Shown here in pieces: positions 33,515 through 43,343 of a stretch of 64,000 bases of DNA (positions are counted from its first letter, which is position 1; every line of letters begins with the position of its first letter). A program made the position numbers and the translations under genes. The stretch lies in the NCBI RefSeq assembly GCF_947496995.1, contig NZ_CANMFD010000005.1, forward strand, positions 1 to 64,000, read 5' to 3'. Under the pieces are notes generated by a model. That model saw nothing but the letters and a program-made list of their open reading frames with translations. It did no database searches and had not been told where the DNA came from. This DNA is from an uncultured Roseibium sp. (GTDB lineage: Bacteria > Pseudomonadota > Alphaproteobacteria > Rhizobiales > Stappiaceae).

Positions 33515-33864
33515 AAACTCCCGAATGGTTGAAACCTGCCCTTGTTGGCGCCGGTGTTGGCGCGGTGGCCCTTGCCATCCTCGGTTTCTCTTGGGGTGGC
33601 TGGGTCACCGGCGCAAGCGCGAGCAAGATGGCGAACTCGATGTCGGAAGACAACGTCGTCGCAGCATTGGTGCCCGTTTGTGTGGACATTTCCCGTTCCG
33701 ATGCGGAACGTGTGAGCAAGCTGGCCGCGATCCGCGAAGCTTCCACCTACAAGCGCCGTGATGTTCTCATGGAAACGGGCTGGGCGACGGTCCCGGGCTC
33801 GGATGCTCCCAGCCGGGATCTGGCAAAAGCCTGCCTGACCGCGCTCGAAATCGACAAGTCGTAA
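33511..33864 (+). CDS. Conserved small membrane-anchored protein
   Basis: A 117-residue protein with a single hydrophobic segment near the start (about 8-34, glycine/alanine-rich). The soluble part contains two cysteines (C57 in LVPVCVDIS and C108 in AKACLTALE) and the pattern SEDNVVAALVPVCVDISRSDAERVSKLAAI. The rest is probably periplasmic and could carry a disulfide. Unknown function. The start codon overlaps the stop of the preceding small gene (ATGA) and hflK follows 171 bases later on the same strand. Confidence 0.7.
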   Translation: MKTPEWLKPALVGAGVGAVALAILGFSWGGWVTGASASKMANSMSEDNVVAALVPVCVDISRSDAERVSKLAAIREASTYKRRDVLMETGWATVPGSDAPSRDLAKACLTALEIDKS

Positions 33865-34035
33865 ACGGGAACCGGCAGCACGGCCGCGAACCCGCGGCCG
33901 GCGGCAGGCAGGCCAAATCCGGTCTGGCGGCCAACGGGCGCACCGGACCCCGGATTGCAGAGAAAGTGGACGAGATGGCGCTAGAGAGTGCCATCCACTG
34001 CCTCGCATTCCCTCAAAACAGCAGGAAGAAACCTC

Positions 34036-35118
34036 TTGGCTTCACAGAATTCCGCATCGGACAACCAGGGACCGTGGAACAACACGCCCCCTCGCGCACC
34101 ACCCGAGATCGAAGCCCTTTTCCGGCAGGGCAAGCAGATGTTTGGCGGCATGGGATCCGGAGGTCCGCCGTCCTTCAAGGGCATTCTGGCGTTCGGCGTG
34201 ATTGCCCTTGTCGCGGTTGGCGCATGGTCCTCCTATTACACCGTTCCGAGCGACTCGGTCGCGGTTGTCCAGCGTTTCGGCAAATACATTTCGGAAGTTC
34301 CGCCGGGCCTGCATTTCAAAATCCCGATGGGTATCGATGTCGCCACGATCGTTCCGGTGGAACGCCAGCTGAAGCAGGAGTTCGGCTTTTCGACACCCGG
34401 TGCGGTAGATCCCTATCAAAGTCCGTCGGACGGCCGCCGCGAGACGGAAATGGTCACCGGCGACCTGAACGCCGCCCTTGTGGAATGGGTGGTGCAATAC
34501 CGGATTTCCGAGCCGTTGAAGTTTCTGTTCGAAGTGCGCGAACCCGGTGCAACGCTCCGATATGTTTCGGAATCGGTGATGCGCGAAGTGGTCGGCGACC
34601 GGACAGTCGATGAAGTCATCACCATCGGCCGGCAGGAAATCGAGACCGAAGCGCTTTTGAAGATGCAAACCCTGACGACGAAATATGCTATGGGCATCAG
34701 CATCGATCAGGTCCAGCTGAAAAACATCAATCCTCCCGAACCTGTTCAGGCTTCCTTTAACGAAGTCAATCAGGCGCAGCAGGAGAAGGAGCGCCTGATC
34801 AACGAGGCGCGCCGGGAATACAACAAGGTCATACCGCTGGCCGAAGGCGAAAAGGACCAGCGTATCCGCGAGGCCGACGGTTACCGGCTGAAACGCATCA
34901 ATGAGGCTGAGGGCGATGCCGCACGATTCAGCTCGCTTCTGGCGGAATATGTGAAGGCACCCGCGGTCACAAAGCGGCGGATCTACATCGAGACGCTTCA
35001 GGACGTGCTGCCTTCAATCCAGTCGAAGATCATTGTCGACGGATCGACCGGAAGCATCCTGCCTCTTCTCAACCTTGACCGGCAACAGGGCGGCCAGCAA
35101 CAGGGGGCAAAACCATGA
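34036..35118 (+). CDS. hflK: FtsH-regulator membrane protein HflK
   Basis: SPFH/prohibitin-family subunit of the HflKC ring that surrounds and modulates FtsH. About 360 residues: the N-terminal glycine/proline-rich cytoplasmic part has the HflK-typical NQGPWNN motif. One membrane helix (KGILAFGVIALVAVGAWSSYYTV) is followed by the SPFH domain, a long charged helix (about 235-320) and a Q/G-rich tail. TTG 34036 is the likely start because AGGAAG lies about 10 bases upstream; a GTG 16 codons earlier is the alternative. The ATGA stop overlaps the hflC start. Confidence 0.93.
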   Translation: MASQNSASDNQGPWNNTPPRAPPEIEALFRQGKQMFGGMGSGGPPSFKGILAFGVIALVAVGAWSSYYTVPSDSVAVVQRFGKYISEVPPGLHFKIPMGIDVATIVPVERQLKQEFGFSTPGAVDPYQSPSDGRRETEMVTGDLNAALVEWVVQYRISEPLKFLFEVREPGATLRYVSESVMREVVGDRTVDEVITIGRQEIETEALLKMQTLTTKYAMGISIDQVQLKNINPPEPVQASFNEVNQAQQEKERLINEARREYNKVIPLAEGEKDQRIREADGYRLKRINEAEGDAARFSSLLAEYVKAPAVTKRRIYIETLQDVLPSIQSKIIVDGSTGSILPLLNLDRQQGGQQQGAKP

Positions 35119-36149
35119 AGCTCGTATGGGGAATTCTTGCCACAATCGCCGCCGCCGTCGTGGTGACGGCCTTTGCCGCCGCCTACACGGTCAACGAGGT
35201 CGAGCAGGCCATCATCACACAGTTCGGCAAGCCTGTGGGCGAGCCTGTCACGACGGCCGGCCTCAAGTTCAAGCTGCCGTTCGTCCAGGTCGTCAACCGG
35301 ATCGATCGCCGGGTTCTGGAGTGGGACGGCAATCCATCCGACATGCCCACCAAGGACAAGCTCTACATTTCCGTCGATCTGTTCGCGCGCTGGAAGATTA
35401 CAGAACCTCTGCAATACTTCCTGCGTCTGCGCGACGAACGCAGCGCTCAGTCGCGCCTCGATGACATTCTGGGCAGCGAAACGAGAAATGCCGTTGCCAA
35501 GCACGAGCTGATCGAGATCATCCGCACGACAAAGGGGCGGACCCCGTTGCGGGATTCGCTTCTGACCGATGACGAGCTCGCGCAGGATATCGGCGCGCTG
35601 CTTCCGATCCAGAAGGGCCGGGCTCTCGTCGAGCAGGAAATCTTTGCAGCCGCGGCGGAAAAGGTCCGCGTCTTTGGAATTTCCCTTCTCGATATCCGGT
35701 TCAAGAGGATCAACTACAACGAGAGTGTGCGGCCGAAGATCTACGACCGGATGGTTTCCGAGCGGCGCCAGATCGCCGAACGCTTCCTGTCCGAGGGTAA
35801 TGGCGAAGCGGCGCGTATTCGCGGCAACAGGGTGCGGGACCTGAACAAGGTCCAGTCCGAAGCCTACCGGGCCGTTGAGGAAATCCGGGGCGTGGCCGAT
35901 GCCTCGGCTGCCGACATCTATGCGCGGGCCTACAACATCGATCCCCGGGCAGCGGAGTTCTACGAGTTCACGCGAACCATGCAGGCGTACAAGGACATGA
36001 TCTCCGGGGGAACGACGCTTGTTCTTTCAACGGAAAGCGATCTCTTCAAATTCCTGAAGGGAGTGGGGCCGGAAGATTCAAATTACCCGAATCAACTTCC
36101 CGCTTCCAGCCCGGCAATATCAAGCAAGGCTGGCTCTCCCGGAGAATGA
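35115..36149 (+). CDS. hflC: FtsH-regulator membrane protein HflC
   Basis: Partner of HflK, 344 residues. N-terminal membrane helix (about 4-25) then the SPFH domain beginning YTVNEVEQAIITQFGKPVGEPVT, the periplasmic helix region (RQIAERFLSEGNGEAARIRGNRVRDLNKVQSEAYRAVEEI) and the conserved YEFTRTMQAYKDMIS near the C-terminus. A serine/proline-rich tail follows. Its start overlaps the hflK stop, so the two are made together. Confidence 0.95.
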   Translation: MKLVWGILATIAAAVVVTAFAAAYTVNEVEQAIITQFGKPVGEPVTTAGLKFKLPFVQVVNRIDRRVLEWDGNPSDMPTKDKLYISVDLFARWKITEPLQYFLRLRDERSAQSRLDDILGSETRNAVAKHELIEIIRTTKGRTPLRDSLLTDDELAQDIGALLPIQKGRALVEQEIFAAAAEKVRVFGISLLDIRFKRINYNESVRPKIYDRMVSERRQIAERFLSEGNGEAARIRGNRVRDLNKVQSEAYRAVEEIRGVADASAADIYARAYNIDPRAAEFYEFTRTMQAYKDMISGGTTLVLSTESDLFKFLKGVGPEDSNYPNQLPASSPAISSKAGSPGE

Positions 36150-36177
36150 TCCGGGCGGTCTTCCGCTTTGAAATCGT

Positions 36178-36219
36178 TCATCAGACCTCCCCTTAATTCC
36201 GATTGGGGGTCTGATGAAT
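36178..36219 (+). terminator. Hairpin after hflKC
   Basis: TTCATCAGACC (36178-36188) pairs exactly with GGTCTGATGAA (36209-36219). Adjacent C and G runs extend the stem. It starts 29 bases after the hflC stop. There is no clear T-run, so it may be a weak terminator or an RNA 3' protecting structure. Confidence 0.55.
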
Positions 36220-36291
36220 TGAGGGGCGGATTGTATTCGATTGCAGCGCCGGGTTGTCGAACCGGGTTCACCCGATTTTCCCTAATATCCT

Positions 36292-37266
36292 TCACGTGAC
36301 AAAAAGCATCGCGAAAAGCGCTTCATATATTTTTTCAACCAGCGCGGCCTCCTGTGCGCCCTGCCGGGAAAGATTGCTCAGGCCAGGTGCAGCGTTGACT
36401 TCAAGAATGAAGGCGGGGGTGTCCGGGCGTGTTTCGTCGGGCAGGATCAGGTCCACTGCGGCATAGCGCAGGTTCAGGATCTCAGCCGCGCGCCGGGCAA
36501 TGGTGGCCAGGCCGGGAGGGAGGTCCGGGGTGACGATCCGGGCGGTGCCACCGGATGAAAGATTGGCGATCGGCAGAAGCGTGACGGTTTCTCCCGGTAC
36601 CGGGACGGTTTCCAGATCCCGGCCATGTTGCGACAGCTCGAAATCAAGCCTACCGTCGGCGGTATCGATGCGCGGCTCCGCCTCGACCAGTTCGGCGAGG
36701 GTTCGCTGGCCGTCGCCTACCACCTCAGGCGGATGCCTTTCGACAGCGGCAAGGATCTCGCCGTCCAGGACGATCACCCGCAGCTCCGTGCCGACGATTT
36801 CCTCCTGCATCAATAACTGGTCGTGTCGCTTTGCCAGAATATGCAGGGCGCTCTGAAGCGTGTGACGCGTGTCGATCCGCATCACGTCCTTGCCTTCGCG
36901 TCCGGTATTCGGCTTTACGAACAACGGGAAACCGGTTTGTTCAGCGAAATCCAGAACACTGTCCGGCAAGCGTTTGCAGCCGCGGATCTCGGCGCCGGAA
37001 ATGAACTGCCCGGCCGGGACCGCCAGTCCGGCCTGCTTCAGGAACATGGCCGCATAGGCCTTGTCATTGGCGATTTCCGCCGCGCCGTAGCTGTTGAGAT
37101 CGAAGCGCGTGCCCTTGAAGAACCAGCGTTTACCGGGGGGACTTTCGACAAGACCCGCGTGCCCGTGCGGGTCGGCAGCCGTCAGGCGCAGTTCGTTGCG
37201 CTGGCAATAGGTTTCCAGCAACCGGAACACCAACGAGCGGGTTTGGGCTGAGGGTGTTTCGGTCAT
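36292..37266 (-). CDS. ATP-grasp domain protein, cyanophycin-synthetase/RimK-like
   Basis: A 324-residue ATP-grasp ligase. The central fold shows DFAEQTGFPLFVKPNTGREGKDV (ATP-binding lysine loop), QEEIVGTELRVIVLDGEILAAVERHPPEVVGDGQRTL (as in cyanophycin synthetase and glutamate-cysteine ligase fusions), and a metal-binding end FILEVNAAPGLSNLSRQGA with the E-x-N triad. It lacks the Mur-ligase half of cyanophycin synthetase, so it is not CphA. The predicted reaction is an ATP-driven amide or peptide bond; substrates are unknown. It is the last minus-strand gene after ftsK and lolA. Confidence 0.83.
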   Translation of the reverse strand: MTETPSAQTRSLVFRLLETYCQRNELRLTAADPHGHAGLVESPPGKRWFFKGTRFDLNSYGAAEIANDKAYAAMFLKQAGLAVPAGQFISGAEIRGCKRLPDSVLDFAEQTGFPLFVKPNTGREGKDVMRIDTRHTLQSALHILAKRHDQLLMQEEIVGTELRVIVLDGEILAAVERHPPEVVGDGQRTLAELVEAEPRIDTADGRLDFELSQHGRDLETVPVPGETVTLLPIANLSSGGTARIVTPDLPPGLATIARRAAEILNLRYAAVDLILPDETRPDTPAFILEVNAAPGLSNLSRQGAQEAALVEKIYEALFAMLFVT

Positions 37267-37348
37267 GCTTTGCGGGGTCCTGAGGGCTGGCGCGTTTGCG
37301 GTTCGACGGACCGCAGAGCCCAGGGCGATATCGGCCCGCCAATCCTGG

Positions 37349-37996
37349 TTAGTTCTGGTTCTGGCGGGCGTTGGCCAGGTAGTCGATCTTGAAGAGGTCC
37401 GGATTGGTCGGGCCGTTGGAGACTACATTATAGACCGCGACGGAGGTGTCGTAGCCCTGCTGGTCCGTGACGGTCCATTGCTTCAGGGCGTAGTCCTTGG
37501 CATCGAAAATCAGCGTCAGTGTGCCGGAGTTGAACTTGGTCTTGTCGAGGATCGTTACGGTGACGAGATCCTCTTCGACCAGAACGTTGGTGACGTTCGT
37601 GTCCTTCTGAAGATTGATGTCGTCGGACAGCAGAAAACGCAGCGGGGTCTGGCCGAGCGGCCAGATGTCCTGGGTGTTCAGTTTGCGGTCCTTCACGGAA
37701 ACGGACGTCCCGTCCGCGACGATGTCCAGAACCGACGGCTTGTTGTAGTAGAAACGCACCTTGCCTGGACGGGCCATGTAGAACTTGCCGTCCGACTGGC
37801 TGCCGTCCGGGCCGAACTGGATGAAGTCGCCATGCATGGTCTTCACGGAATTGAAGTAGGCATTCAGATCCTGAAGAGTTTCCTGTTCCTCGGCGGTCAG
37901 GGCTTGCGCGGCCGTCAGTGCCGTCACCGACAGGACTGCGGCGAGCGCCGTCCGCAGGAGAGGCTTGACCAGGCTTTGAGCGAAGCGTTTCAGCAT
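37349..37996 (-). CDS. lolA: Outer-membrane lipoprotein carrier protein LolA
   Basis: A 215-residue periplasmic carrier. Signal peptide of about 32 residues ending ALTAAQA. The body contains the LolA-family pattern LNAYFNSVKTMHGDFIQFGPDGSQSDGKFYMARPGKVRFYY, and the ILDKTKFNSGTLTLIFD and LKQWTVTDQQGYDTSVAVYNV strands. It would ferry lipoproteins, including LptM (14852), from the inner to the outer membrane. It lies downstream of ftsK, 94 bases away, on the same strand. Confidence 0.92.
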   Translation of the reverse strand: MLKRFAQSLVKPLLRTALAAVLSVTALTAAQALTAEEQETLQDLNAYFNSVKTMHGDFIQFGPDGSQSDGKFYMARPGKVRFYYNKPSVLDIVADGTSVSVKDRKLNTQDIWPLGQTPLRFLLSDDINLQKDTNVTNVLVEEDLVTVTILDKTKFNSGTLTLIFDAKDYALKQWTVTDQQGYDTSVAVYNVVSNGPTNPDLFKIDYLANARQNQN

Positions 37997-38090
37997 GAGA
38001 CAGTTCCCTAAGTCGTTAGCGTCGCCAACTGTTTTCTTGTTGCTGCTGCCTAGTTAGTCACCGTGTGTGGCAAAGCTTTGGCAGAGCGGC

Positions 38091-40850
38091 CTAAAAATCT
38101 TCCTCAAGACCGTTTTGCACGAGAATTTCGCGCTTTCCGGCGTGATTCGCGGAGCTGATCAGACCTTCCTGCTCCATGCGTTCGATGAGCGAAGCGGCAC
38201 GGTTGTAGCCGATCGACAGGCGCCGCTGGATATAGGAAGTCGAGGCCTTCTTGTCCTTGAGAACGATGGCGACCGCCTTGTCGTAAAGGTCGTTGCCCTC
38301 TTCGCCGCCCGCGGAGCTGCCGCCGTCATACGGGCTGTCTCCGCCTTCGTCCTCTTCGGTGACGGCTTCCAGATATTGCGGCGTGCCCTGAACCTTCAGG
38401 TGCTGGACGATGTCCTCGACCTCGTCGTCGGCGACGAAGGGGCCGTGAACGCGCTGGATGCGGCCGCCACCGGCCATGAACAGCATGTCACCCATGCCGA
38501 GAAGCTGCTCGGCGCCCATTTCGCCCAGGATGGTACGGCTGTCGATCTTCGAGGTCACCTGGAAGGAGATACGGGTCGGGAAGTTCGCCTTGATGGTGCC
38601 GGTGATGACGTCCACGGACGGACGCTGTGTCGCCATGATCAGGTGAATTCCTGCGGCACGGGCCATCTGGGCGAGCCGCTGGATCGCGCCTTCGATGTCC
38701 TTGCCGGCAACCATCATCAGATCGGCCATCTCGTCGACGACGACGACGATATAAGGCATCGTCTCGAGCGGCAGGTCCTCGTCCTCGTAGATCGGCTGAC
38801 CAGTGTCGCGGTCGAACCCGGTCTGGACGGTTCTTGTGAAGCTCTCGCCCTTTTCCAGCGCCTGCTTGATGCGGGTGTTGAAGCCGTCGATGTTGCGGAC
38901 GCCCATCTTGGACATCTTCCTGTAGCGGTCCTCCATTTCGCGGACGGTCCACTTTAGGGCGACGACGGCCTTCTTCGGATCGGTCACGACCGGTGTCAGC
39001 AGGTGCGGAATGCCGTCATAGATGGACAATTCCAGCATCTTCGGATCGATCATGATCATCTTGCACTGCTCGGGTGTGAGCCGGTAGAGCAGGGAGAGGA
39101 TCATGGTGTTGATCGAGACGGACTTGCCCGAGCCGGTGGTGCCGGCCACCAGAAGGTGCGGCATGCGGGCCAGGTCGGCGACGACGCTCTCGCCGTTGAT
39201 TGTCTTGCCAAGCGCAAGTGCCAGTTTCGACTTGGATTTCTCGAAGTCCTGCGCCGCCAGCAATTCACGCAGGTAAACCGTCTCGCGGCGGGCGTTCGGC
39301 AGTTCGATGCCGATGGCGTTCTTGCCCGGAATGACCGCCACGCGGGCGGAAATCGCGCTCATGGAGCGGGCGATATCGTCCGCAAGCCCGATGACACGGG
39401 AAGACTTGATACCCGGCGCCGGTTCCAGTTCGTACAGGGTGACGACGGGTCCGGGGCGCACTTCGAGGATTTCGCCGCGCACGCCGAAATCTTCCAGAAC
39501 ACCTTCCAGAATACGGGCATTCTGCTCCAGTGCGTCCGGGGAAAGCCCGGGGATCTTGCCACCCACCTTGGGTTCGGACAGCAGGCGCAGCGGTGGAAGT
39601 TCGTATTCTTCCGGTGCGCCGAGGAAGGACGGCTGCGCTTCGTCGATGGCGCGCTTGCTCTGTTTCGGACGCGGGGCCGGGGGGATCACCCGGCCGGCCT
39701 GAGGTGCCGATCCGGCAGACTGCGGTGCGGCGGCCTGCGGGACGGGGTCGGGCGAGGCAATGCCGACCGGAACCGCCGGACGGCCGGCAACCGGTCCCTT
39801 GTCGATCAGAAGTTCGTCCGGCGCAAATGTGTCGCCTTCGTCCTCGAGAGGATCGTCCGCATAGATCTCCTCGCCATCGGCATAACGGCCACGCTGGTAG
39901 AATTCGTCCAGGCCGTCATCGTCCCCGCCGGGCAGCAGACGGCCGGTCAGGGCACGGCGGAATGCCTTCAGGCGGCTGCCGTGATGTGTGTCATCGGCCT
40001 CAAGGTCGTCATCGACGTCGTCCTCTTCGTCCCAGATCTCCTCCTCAGGCTGCGAAGAGCGCTTCAGACCCGTCATGCGGCGAAGCTGGGCGACGGACTG
40101 CAGTCCCCAGTGCGCCAACTGGCCGACAAAGGCACTCGCCATGAGGCTGAGACGGGATTCGCCGTCCTCGTCGTCGAGGCCGAGATCCTCTTCCAGAGAC
40201 TTGCCGTGACCTTTGGGCGTCGCGGAGGGTTCGACGCGTTCCGCCGGGCGGCCGGCGGAGCCGAGCCAGCCGGCTGCGGCCAGAAGGAAAAGCACGGAGG
40301 GCACGCCCAGGCCGAGGCCGCCGACGATCGTCGCGGCGCCGCTGGTCATATTGGATGTGATCACTGCCGGAACCTTGTGGACCATATCCCCGAAGAAACC
40401 GCCGAGCCCGGTAGGCAGCGGCCAGCTATCGGGAACCGGTAGAGCCGCCAGCGCGCCGGCGGCGAGACCGGAGCCGATGATCCAGTAGAACAGGCGCTTG
40501 CGGCCGATGCCAAGGTCATGACCGGTCAGCAGGCGCCATCCCCACAGGACCAGGGGGATCAGGAAGACGGCGGTCGCCAGACCGATGGTCTGCATGACAA
40601 TATCGGCAAGGACGGCGCCGGGCGCACCGAGGGCGTTGCGAACCGGTCCACCCGTTGCGTGGTTGAGGCTTGGATCGCTGACCGACCATGTCGCCAGCGC
40701 GGCTGCCAGCATCGCCGCGATTGCGATGATCGCAAGACCGGCTGCTCCGACAAGATTGCGCCGGAGGAAGCGTTTGATCGGGCTTTCGGTATCCAGCAGG
40801 TTCACTGAAGACCGGCGGCCGTTTCCGCGGACTGCGCTCGCCCGTCTCAT
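38091..40850 (-). CDS. ftsK: DNA translocase FtsK
   Basis: Septum-anchored chromosome translocase of 919 residues. The N-terminus has about four transmembrane helices (about 30-200), then a proline/acid-rich linker (about 220-430). The motor domain has Walker A GTTGSGKS (about 568-577) and [12 protein letters not shown] as Walker B. The C-terminal 65 residues form the winged-helix gamma domain ([27 protein letters not shown]) that reads the orienting KOPS-type motifs. The start overlaps the upstream aminotransferase stop by 4 bases, so they are coupled. Confidence 0.97.
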   Translation of the reverse strand: MRRASAVRGNGRRSSVNLLDTESPIKRFLRRNLVGAAGLAIIAIAAMLAAALATWSVSDPSLNHATGGPVRNALGAPGAVLADIVMQTIGLATAVFLIPLVLWGWRLLTGHDLGIGRKRLFYWIIGSGLAAGALAALPVPDSWPLPTGLGGFFGDMVHKVPAVITSNMTSGAATIVGGLGLGVPSVLFLLAAAGWLGSAGRPAERVEPSATPKGHGKSLEEDLGLDDEDGESRLSLMASAFVGQLAHWGLQSVAQLRRMTGLKRSSQPEEEIWDEEDDVDDDLEADDTHHGSRLKAFRRALTGRLLPGGDDDGLDEFYQRGRYADGEEIYADDPLEDEGDTFAPDELLIDKGPVAGRPAVPVGIASPDPVPQAAAPQSAGSAPQAGRVIPPAPRPKQSKRAIDEAQPSFLGAPEEYELPPLRLLSEPKVGGKIPGLSPDALEQNARILEGVLEDFGVRGEILEVRPGPVVTLYELEPAPGIKSSRVIGLADDIARSMSAISARVAVIPGKNAIGIELPNARRETVYLRELLAAQDFEKSKSKLALALGKTINGESVVADLARMPHLLVAGTTGSGKSVSINTMILSLLYRLTPEQCKMIMIDPKMLELSIYDGIPHLLTPVVTDPKKAVVALKWTVREMEDRYRKMSKMGVRNIDGFNTRIKQALEKGESFTRTVQTGFDRDTGQPIYEDEDLPLETMPYIVVVVDEMADLMMVAGKDIEGAIQRLAQMARAAGIHLIMATQRPSVDVITGTIKANFPTRISFQVTSKIDSRTILGEMGAEQLLGMGDMLFMAGGGRIQRVHGPFVADDEVEDIVQHLKVQGTPQYLEAVTEEDEGGDSPYDGGSSAGGEEGNDLYDKAVAIVLKDKKASTSYIQRRLSIGYNRAASLIERMEQEGLISSANHAGKREILVQNGLEEDF

Positions 40851-42070
40851 GCTTTTTCTCCCAACCAGTTTGCCATGCGTTCAAGTGCGATTTCGGTCTT
40901 TTCCAGCGGTGCGACCAGACCGACGCGAATGTAGTTTCGTCCCGGGTTGCCGCCATCGGGCTGATCCGATGCCAGGTAACTGCCCGGCAGGACCTTGACG
41001 CCGGTCGCCCGCCACAGATCGCGGGTCACGGTGACGGAGTCTCCCCATCTGCCGGTATCGAGCCACAGGAAGAAACCTGCTTCCGGAGTGACAGGACCGA
41101 GGATCGGGTTCAAATGCCGCTCCGCCGCCGCGTATTTCTCGTTGTAGAGCCGCCGGTTCTCGATGACGTGGTCCTCGTCCTGATAGGCCCGGACTGCAAC
41201 GGCCTGCGCCGGCAGCGGAACCTGCGGCGCGGCCAGGCCGCGGAAGCGGGCCCATTTCGTCAGAAAAACTGGGTCGCCTGCTGCAAAACCACAGCGCAGC
41301 CCGGCCAGATTGGATCGTTTCGACAGCGAATTGAGCACGATGATATTGGAAAAACCGCCGCCCATCGCTTTTGCGGCTTCCAGAATGCCGGGGGGCGGGG
41401 TCTCGCGGTAGATTTCCGAATAACACTCGTCGGAGAAAATGAAGAACCGGTGCTTGCGCGCCAGTCCGATCAAGCGCTGCCAGTAGGGAATATCGGCGAT
41501 ATAGCCTTCCGGATTGGTCGGCGAGGCAATGTAGAACGCCACCGTTCTTTCAAGGAGATCCGTATCGAGACTGTCGAGGTCGGGCAGAAAGCCGTTGTCG
41601 GCGACCGCATCCAGCAGGACAGCTTCGGCGTCGGCCACATGAGCCGCGGCGGCGTAGGTCTGGTAGAAGGGGTTGGGCAGAATCACCACCGGATGATCCA
41701 GTTCCTTGCCCAGCTGGTCCCGTGCGGCGATGGCGCCGAAGGACAGGCCTTCACGGGAGCCGTTGAGCGGCAGGACCCCGTGTTCTGCATCTATCATGCC
41801 GTCCAGATTGTAGCGCCTGTCCAGCCACGAGGCGACCGCGGCGCGAAACTCCGGCGTGCCGGTGATCGGCGGGTAGCGGCGGAAACCGTCGATATTTTCC
41901 ATGAGAACATCCGCCGTGAAGGCGGGAATTGCATGCTGCGGTTCGCCGATTGTCATGACGATCGGGTCGAGGCCGGGCGTCTCGCCGTCCAGAAGTGCGG
42001 CAAGGCGTTGAAAAGGATTGGAGTGAGGCAGGGAAGCTCCCCGCCTGTAGGCTTTCTGGCTGACATTCAT
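40847..42070 (-). CDS. PLP-dependent class I/II aminotransferase (DapC-like)
   Basis: A fold-type I aminotransferase of 407 residues. The N-terminal [11 protein letters not shown] and [11 protein letters not shown], the substrate-side [22 protein letters not shown], and the cofactor lysine K251 in [16 protein letters not shown] identify the family. The last stretch [11 protein letters not shown] contains the carboxylate-binding arginine. It resembles succinyldiaminopimelate aminotransferases, and the window also holds lysA and dapF, but the substrate assignment is inference. It is upstream of ftsK and overlaps it by 4 bases. Confidence 0.86.
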   Translation of the reverse strand: MNVSQKAYRRGASLPHSNPFQRLAALLDGETPGLDPIVMTIGEPQHAIPAFTADVLMENIDGFRRYPPITGTPEFRAAVASWLDRRYNLDGMIDAEHGVLPLNGSREGLSFGAIAARDQLGKELDHPVVILPNPFYQTYAAAAHVADAEAVLLDAVADNGFLPDLDSLDTDLLERTVAFYIASPTNPEGYIADIPYWQRLIGLARKHRFFIFSDECYSEIYRETPPPGILEAAKAMGGGFSNIIVLNSLSKRSNLAGLRCGFAAGDPVFLTKWARFRGLAAPQVPLPAQAVAVRAYQDEDHVIENRRLYNEKYAAAERHLNPILGPVTPEAGFFLWLDTGRWGDSVTVTRDLWRATGVKVLPGSYLASDQPDGGNPGRNYIRVGLVAPLEKTEIALERMANWLGEKA

Positions 42071-42118
42071 GACCGGTCCGGCAGTCGTTACGCAAAACTT
42101 TAAGCCGACCCTAGCGCG

Positions 42119-42147
42119 TCCTTGGTAAATCTCTTATTAACCAAGGA
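42119..42147. promoter_or_regulatory. Inverted repeat in a divergent promoter region
   Basis: TCCTTGGT (42119-42126) is matched by its exact complement ACCAAGGA (42140-42147), with an AT-rich 13-base spacer. It lies 49 bases from the aminotransferase start on one side and 100 bases from the SGNH hydrolase start on the other. It could be an operator or a small hairpin; a central TTAA with 7-base-spaced TAAA neighbours is only a partial CtrA match. Confidence 0.35.
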
Positions 42148-42246
42148 TAAATGCCAGTGTTTCTTTCGTGGAATTATTGGCGCGGACGTGCCGGGAACTG
42201 CTCTGCTCCACGGCGCAGCAATTTGATCCGATAAAGAAGGGTTCTC

Positions 42247-42903
42247 ATGCCGGAAGGAACTGAACCGATTTCCGTGATCTGTTTCGGAGATTCCCTCACC
42301 TGGGGATTCAACCCGGTCGATAAATCCCGCTACGGTCACGAAATTCGCTGGACGCGGCGGATGCAAAAAGAACTCGGGCCCGGGTTCTATGTCCTGGAGG
42401 AAGGCGTCAACGGGCGCACCACCGTTTACGATGATCCGGTGATGGGCGACAGGAACGGTCTTGAGCACCTGGGAACCGTCCGCCGGACCCATATGCCCAT
42501 CGATATCCTGATCATCATGCTGGGGACCAACGATCTGAAGACGCGGTTTTCGGTGAATGCGGAAACCATCGCGGCTTCCATGGGCCGCCTTCTGGATTTC
42601 GCCCGCAGGCCGACCGATGACACGGAAGGCCGGGCGCCGAAAGTGCTGCTCATGTCACCGCCGCCGCTCGGCCCCCTGGCGGGAACGCCCTTCGCGGCGC
42701 AATTCGATGACAGGAGTTACAAGGAATCCCATCGGCTTGCCGGTTGCTACCGGGAAAAGGCCGCGGAATACGGCGCGGCGTTTTTCGATACAGGCACCGT
42801 CATTTCGGCCAGTCCGATCGACGCCATCCACTTCGATGACGATCCGCAGGCGGATCTGGCCAAGGCGGTTGCCGGCGAGGTTCTCAAGCTGGTGGAAGCC
42901 TGA
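42247..42903 (+). CDS. SGNH/GDSL-family hydrolase
   Basis: A 218-residue serine esterase or lipase-type hydrolase without signal peptide, so cytoplasmic. Block I is FGDSLTWG with S16; GTNDLK (block III) provides the oxyanion asparagine; DAIHFDD near the end holds the D-x-x-H pair. It resembles cytosolic arylesterase/acyltransferase members of the superfamily. Substrate unknown. A GAAGGG ribosome site precedes ATG 42247. It is convergent with the SDH assembly factor gene. Confidence 0.88.
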   Translation: MPEGTEPISVICFGDSLTWGFNPVDKSRYGHEIRWTRRMQKELGPGFYVLEEGVNGRTTVYDDPVMGDRNGLEHLGTVRRTHMPIDILIIMLGTNDLKTRFSVNAETIAASMGRLLDFARRPTDDTEGRAPKVLLMSPPPLGPLAGTPFAAQFDDRSYKESHRLAGCYREKAAEYGAAFFDTGTVISASPIDAIHFDDDPQADLAKAVAGEVLKLVEA

Positions 42904-42932
42904 GTCGTCTTTACCCTCGTGAAGACCGGTTC

Positions 42933-43187
42933 TCAGAAATCGACCGTCAGACCCTTGATCTCCCAGTCGTCATAACGCGTCGGCTCGAGCCCGCCGCGGC
43001 CGTTCACTTCCTCGGGCATGGCCTGCTGTTTGGCATCGATCTGCTTGCGCCGTTCCTCGGCTTCCAGCAGCGCGCGCTGGGCCGCGGGGGGCAGGTCCTC
43101 GAATTTTCTTCTCGGCGCGCTTTCAGTTTCCGCTTTCAGCGAGGGTACTTCGGTCGATGTATAGGCGGCGGTGGGTTTATCTGTCAT
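42933..43187 (-). CDS. DUF1674/SDHAF4-family succinate dehydrogenase assembly factor
   Basis: An 84-residue, highly charged protein. The C-terminal motif [23 protein letters not shown] is the SDHAF4 signature that in mitochondria helps FAD-loaded SdhA join the complex. The first half is acidic/basic low complexity and presumably disordered. Bacterial members (DUF1674) are assumed to act likewise, by inference. sdh genes are not in this window. Confidence 0.88.
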   Translation of the reverse strand: MTDKPTAAYTSTEVPSLKAETESAPRRKFEDLPPAAQRALLEAEERRKQIDAKQQAMPEEVNGRGGLEPTRYDDWEIKGLTVDF

Positions 43188-43237
43188 CGGCTCATTGTCT
43201 TCAACATTACGCTTCTGTCAGACTCATATAGTGCAAT

Positions 43238-43266
43238 CTTGCCAAGAATGGCAGCAATCCCCATCT
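43238..43266 (+). promoter_or_regulatory. Candidate RpoH (heat-shock sigma) promoter of htpX
   Basis: CTTGCC (43238-43243), a 15-base spacer and CCCCATCT (43259-43266) match the heat-shock sigma-32 pattern CTTG...CCCCATNT. It would place transcription about 70 bases upstream of the htpX start at 43344. HtpX is a heat-shock protein in several bacteria, which supports the call. Confidence 0.5.
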
Positions 43267-43343
43267 TCAATCAGGAGGCGGGCGCTCGGAATGCTCTCCT
43301 CCGGCCATATCTGAAACTGAACAGGAAACGGATCACAGCGACG

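Noticed and set aside
39003..40442. A 479-codon plus-strand open frame
   Set aside because: It lies wholly antisense to ftsK; the composition is typical of reverse-frame translation in GC-rich DNA.
42126..42149. CtrA-like TTAA-N7-TAAA site
   Set aside because: The second half-site is imperfect and the position is better explained by the inverted repeat; not called as a CtrA box.
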